From Chloroflexota bacterium (GTDB lineage Bacteria; Chloroflexota; Anaerolineae; Anaerolineales; Villigracilaceae), in NCBI GenBank assembly GCA_016234485.1, contig JACRBL010000036.1:1-64000 (forward strand): 64,000 nucleotides of DNA. Direction: 5' to 3'. The notes under the pieces were generated by a model. It was not told where the DNA came from. It did no database searches and was given only the letters and a program-made list of their open reading frames with translations. Positions 61,469 through 64,000 of this stretch are shown here, one piece after another (position 1 is the first letter of the stretch; the number at the start of each line of letters is the position of its first letter). A program made the translations under genes and the position numbers.

Positions 61469-63199
61469 ATGAAAAATCGAGCGGTAACATACGCGCGTGT
61501 GTCGGGTGATGATCGCGTTAAAGATGGACGCAATCTGGCAGGTCAACTCGATATTTGTCGTGAACATGCTCTCAAGCGAGGTTATCGGATTGTTGCTGAA
61601 CTTTCCGAGGATGATCGCGGCGCTTCAGGCGCTTCCTTTGAATTGCCGGCCTTAAACCAGGCTCTGGAGATGGCTAAGAATAGCGAGTTCGACATCCTGG
61701 TGGTTCGCGAGATTGATCGTTTTGCGCGCAGCCTTGCCAAACAACTCATCATTGAACAGGAGTTCCGACGCCACCGTGTTCAGATTGAATATGTTTTGGG
61801 TGAGTATCCTGACACTCCCGAAGGCAGTCTCAACAAAAACATCAAGGCTGTCATTGCGGAATACGAAAGGTTGAAGATCAATGAACGGATGGTCCGTGGG
61901 CGCCGGCAGAAAGTCAAGGCGGGCAATGTAGTAATTCATGGCAGAACGCCTTATGGATATAGGCTTGAAGATGTGGATGGTAAAAGCCAATTAGTGGTTA
62001 ATGAAGATGAAGCGCAAATCGTCCGTTTAATCTATCAATGGTACGCTTATGGCGAGGGGAAGAAAGGGCCTATGTCGGCACGACTTATCGCACGGCGCCT
62101 CACTCAAATGGGCGTCCCGATTCCTCCCATTTCTGGTAGAAATTCCGACAAATGGTCCCGAACCACCGTGGGACGAATTGTCAACAGTAAAACGTATATA
62201 GGCGTCTGGTATTACGGGAAAATTGGAAGCGTGAATGGTCACAGATCGCCAAACCCCGAGGATCACTGGCTCTCGGTTGAAGTTCCTGCAATCGTAGACA
62301 TGGAAATATGGAATGCTACCCAGGAAAGGCGAACGACTAATATTGCTAACGCCAAACGGAACTTGAAATATTCATATTTGATGAATCGGAAGCTTAAGTG
62401 TGGCGTCTGTGGTTCAAAAATCTCCGCATGTGGCAGTTACGATGGGTACAAAAACCGCCTCTATTATCGGTGTAACGCAGCTCGTGGTTATGATGATTAT
62501 GAGCGGAAATGTGACAACGCGCGATATTTTAAGGCAGAGGATGTGGATTTTACTATTTGGGAATGGCTTAAGTCATTCATCAGAAATCCTGACGCTATTG
62601 ATGCTGGAATTGCAGAGTACCAGGAAAATCGCGAACGCGAACAGGCGCCTATTCGAGAACGTCTTGCCGTCGTGGACGAGTTGCTTGTTGAACACCGGGC
62701 ACAATTACAGAAACTTCTAGATTTATATCTGGATGGCAACTTTCCCAAGGAAGTGCTTGTTGAGAGGAGACAACGACTTCAAGATACGATTGATTCGCTT
62801 GCTAGCGAAAGGGTTAATTTGGCCGGACGATTGGAAAGTTCTGCTTACTCCCCTGAGCAATTGCAAACCCTGAAAGAGTACACTTCGCAGATAGCTTCTG
62901 GCTTGGATGAAGCAGAGGAAGATTTCGACTCAAGGAAATATATCGTGGAAATGCTGAGTCTGTTTGCGTCTCTTGTGATCGAATATGATGAAAAGATTGC
63001 TTATGTGACATGCGTGTTTAAAACCGCCCCTGAACGTTTGTTAATTACGCATCCAAATACTTATAGGCCGAAGAGACGAGGAAATCGCAATCCAGTTTCT
63101 GCACGTCAATCGGGCCGTGCGGCGCGTATTGCACCGCGTCCACGTAGACCAGCGCGCCCGCCTCGTGCGCCATGCGGACAATTTTCGCGACCGGGTTAA
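61469..63199 (+). CDS. Large serine integrase (element integrase), 3' end crossing the attachment site
   Basis: The catalytic domain starts KNRAVTYARVSGDDRVKDGR with Ser12, followed by a Recombinase domain, a zinc ribbon (CGVCGSKI...CNAARG...CDNAR) and a coiled coil (about 385-480). It is a large serine recombinase that integrates the element. I start at 61469 (AGAAGAGG upstream). From about residue 530 the frame runs into the host aminotransferase on the opposite strand, so the final 46 or so residues are host-derived and the C-terminus would differ in the excised element. Confidence 0.9.
   Translation: MKNRAVTYARVSGDDRVKDGRNLAGQLDICREHALKRGYRIVAELSEDDRGASGASFELPALNQALEMAKNSEFDILVVREIDRFARSLAKQLIIEQEFRRHRVQIEYVLGEYPDTPEGSLNKNIKAVIAEYERLKINERMVRGRRQKVKAGNVVIHGRTPYGYRLEDVDGKSQLVVNEDEAQIVRLIYQWYAYGEGKKGPMSARLIARRLTQMGVPIPPISGRNSDKWSRTTVGRIVNSKTYIGVWYYGKIGSVNGHRSPNPEDHWLSVEVPAIVDMEIWNATQERRTTNIANAKRNLKYSYLMNRKLKCGVCGSKISACGSYDGYKNRLYYRCNAARGYDDYERKCDNARYFKAEDVDFTIWEWLKSFIRNPDAIDAGIAEYQENREREQAPIRERLAVVDELLVEHRAQLQKLLDLYLDGNFPKEVLVERRQRLQDTIDSLASERVNLAGRLESSAYSPEQLQTLKEYTSQIASGLDEAEEDFDSRKYIVEMLSLFASLVIEYDEKIAYVTCVFKTAPERLLITHPNTYRPKRRGNRNPVSARQSGRAARIAPRPRRPARPPRAPCGQFSRPG
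63045..63065. other. Right attachment junction (attR, inferred)
   Basis: Aminotransferase homology stops abruptly after SSAYKYLDA at the PLP-lysine codon (about 63060) and the next codons are unrelated, while integrase sequence lies on the other side. The crossover is therefore in this short region. The left junction is outside the window. Confidence 0.7.
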
Positions 63200-63719
63200 T
63201 CGTCCCCAGCGAGTTGGACGCGTATCCCACCGCCACCAGTTTCGGCTTGCGTTCCAGCGCTTTTTCCAGTTGATCCATTTTCAGCGTGCCATCTTCCACG
63301 TCGAAGTCAATCCATGTGACGGTGGCGCCGCGGTCTTGCGCGGCCAGCGTCCATGGGGTGACGTTCGCGTCGTGGTCGAGACGCGTCACCACAATTTCGT
63401 CGCCCGCCTTCCAGTCACGCGAGAGCGAGCGGCTCATGTGTAGGGTCAGCGTTGTCATGTTATTGCCAAACACGATCTCCTCGGGCGAGGACGCGTTGTA
63501 AAAGTCCGCCATGGCCGCGTGGGCTTCGTCGAGAACCGCGTCCGATTTTTTACTGGTCTCGAACGCGCCTTCGTGATTGGCGTTGGATTCCAGCAAGTAA
63601 CGCGTGATGCGGTCGAGCGAGGGCTTGGCAATCTGCGTGCCGCCTGGGTTATCGAAGAAAATGGCAGGGCGGTCGAGCGATGGGAATTGTCTGCGAATGG
63701 CAGATAGGTTGAGGGTCAT
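63045..63719 (-). pseudogene. Class V aminotransferase (cysteine desulfurase-like, VC1184-type), truncated by integration
   Basis: MTLNLSAIRRQFPSLDRPAI and FDNPGGTQIAKPSLDRITRY begin a class V PLP enzyme of the VC1184 subfamily, with conserved TRLDHDANVTPW and LVAVGYASNSLGTINPVAKI. It is intact through the PLP-lysine motif SSAYK (about residue 220), where it becomes element sequence and stops. The usual length is about 400 aa; the C-terminal half should lie at the far end of the element. Confidence 0.9.
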
Positions 63720-63795
63720 TGCGGCGCTCCATGTTTATGCGATTCAATCGGTTTGGTTGTATACTAAAATTGTACCCCACGAACAAGGAGATGCC
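63720..63795. promoter_or_regulatory. Divergent promoter region of aminotransferase and stress protein
   Basis: A short region with a TATACT-like -10 around 63759-63764 and CAAGGAG before the next start. No further feature. Confidence 0.4.
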
Positions 63796-64000
63796 ATGTT
63801 CGAAAAAATCCTGCTTTCAGTAGACGGTTCGGATCATGCCCTGCGGGCCGCAAAATTTGCCGGCGAGCTGGCCCGCCAAATGAAATCGGAGCGGCTGAGG
63901 ATCGTGGTTTCATTTGAACCCATTCCTCCCTATCTGGGCGAACCCAACATGCAATCTGCCATCAACGCGCGCCTGGAAGAGGCACAGGGTATTTTGCACG
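63796..64000 (+). CDS. Universal stress protein (UspA family), partial
   Basis: MFEKILLSVDGSDHALRAAK is the UspA N-terminus with its ATP/fold-start motif. The gene runs off the right edge, with 68 residues visible. A chromosomal gene beyond the integration site. Confidence 0.9.
   Translation, partial: MFEKILLSVDGSDHALRAAKFAGELARQMKSERLRIVVSFEPIPPYLGEPNMQSAINARLEEAQGILH

Overview
The window looks like the right-hand 63 kb of a large integrated mobile element in a GC-rich bacterium, followed by under 1 kb of chromosome. I infer Chloroflexota, Anaerolineae-like, from the general style of the proteins; no rRNA or tRNA gene is present to confirm it. The backbone is GC-rich. It is broken by AT-richer cargo blocks (about 11.7-29.9 kb and 38.4-43.7 kb) that carry insertion sequences and defence genes.

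Layout. (1) 1-11.7 kb, plus strand: the 3' end of a group II intron and the radC 3' exon it interrupts, then nine closely packed mostly unknown plasmid/phage-type genes (YubB-like, DUF6908-like and others), then a methyltransferase-SNF2 helicase fusion gene split by a second, complete group II intron, then a DUF6011-like zinc protein. (2) 11.7-15.1 kb: a SAM methyltransferase divergent from a TetR regulator, a DsrE-like gene with an in-frame UGA at a conserved Cys position and a SECIS-like hairpin (candidate selenoprotein), and an ISL3 element with an 8-bp target duplication, all between two 142-bp direct repeats. (3) 15.1-29.9 kb, defence island: a DUF4411/HTH-ImmA toxin-antitoxin pair, a type I restriction-modification locus (hsdM, hsdS, a membrane protein, hsdR, a YgjP-like peptidase), and a CBASS operon (HNH-SAVED effector, CD-NTase, stand-alone E2 with a SEC-C tail) divergent from a CapH/CapP-like regulator pair. 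(4) 29.9-38.3 kb, minus strand: a secretion/transfer-like operon (M23 peptidase, TadB/TadC-like, PrgI/VirB3-like, VirB2-like, VirB6/TrbL-like, DnaB-like ATPase, two prepilin peptidases). (5) 38.4-43.7 kb: IS256 and a Hachiman-like hamA-hamB pair. (6) 43.8-47.3 kb, plus strand: an RHH-LuxR regulator, two small genes, and a divergent family B DNA polymerase. (7) 47.3-53.9 kb, minus strand: two secreted proteins, TadE/TadG-like pseudopilins, a Flp pilin, an LCP protein and TadC. (8) 53.9-60.3 kb: a replication and partition block (a DnaA-N-domain initiator with internal iterons, a ParB-like protein, ParA, small RHH and membrane proteins). (9) 60.3-63.06 kb: an excisionase-like protein, a small protein and a large serine integrase. 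(10) 63.06-64 kb: chromosome, with a class V aminotransferase cut at its PLP-lysine codon by the integration, and the start of a universal stress protein gene.

Read together, the element has its own initiator, polymerase, helicase and partition system, an integration module, and a surface apparatus mixing Tad/Flp pilus parts with conjugation-type membrane proteins. It carries several stacked anti-phage systems. No VirB4, VirD4, TadA or relaxase gene is visible, so these either lie left of the window or are absent. The most unusual signals are the candidate selenoprotein, the six iterons inside the initiator gene that persist across a reading-frame change, the paired regulatory hairpins before two right-end operons, and an integrase gene whose 3' end crosses the attachment site.
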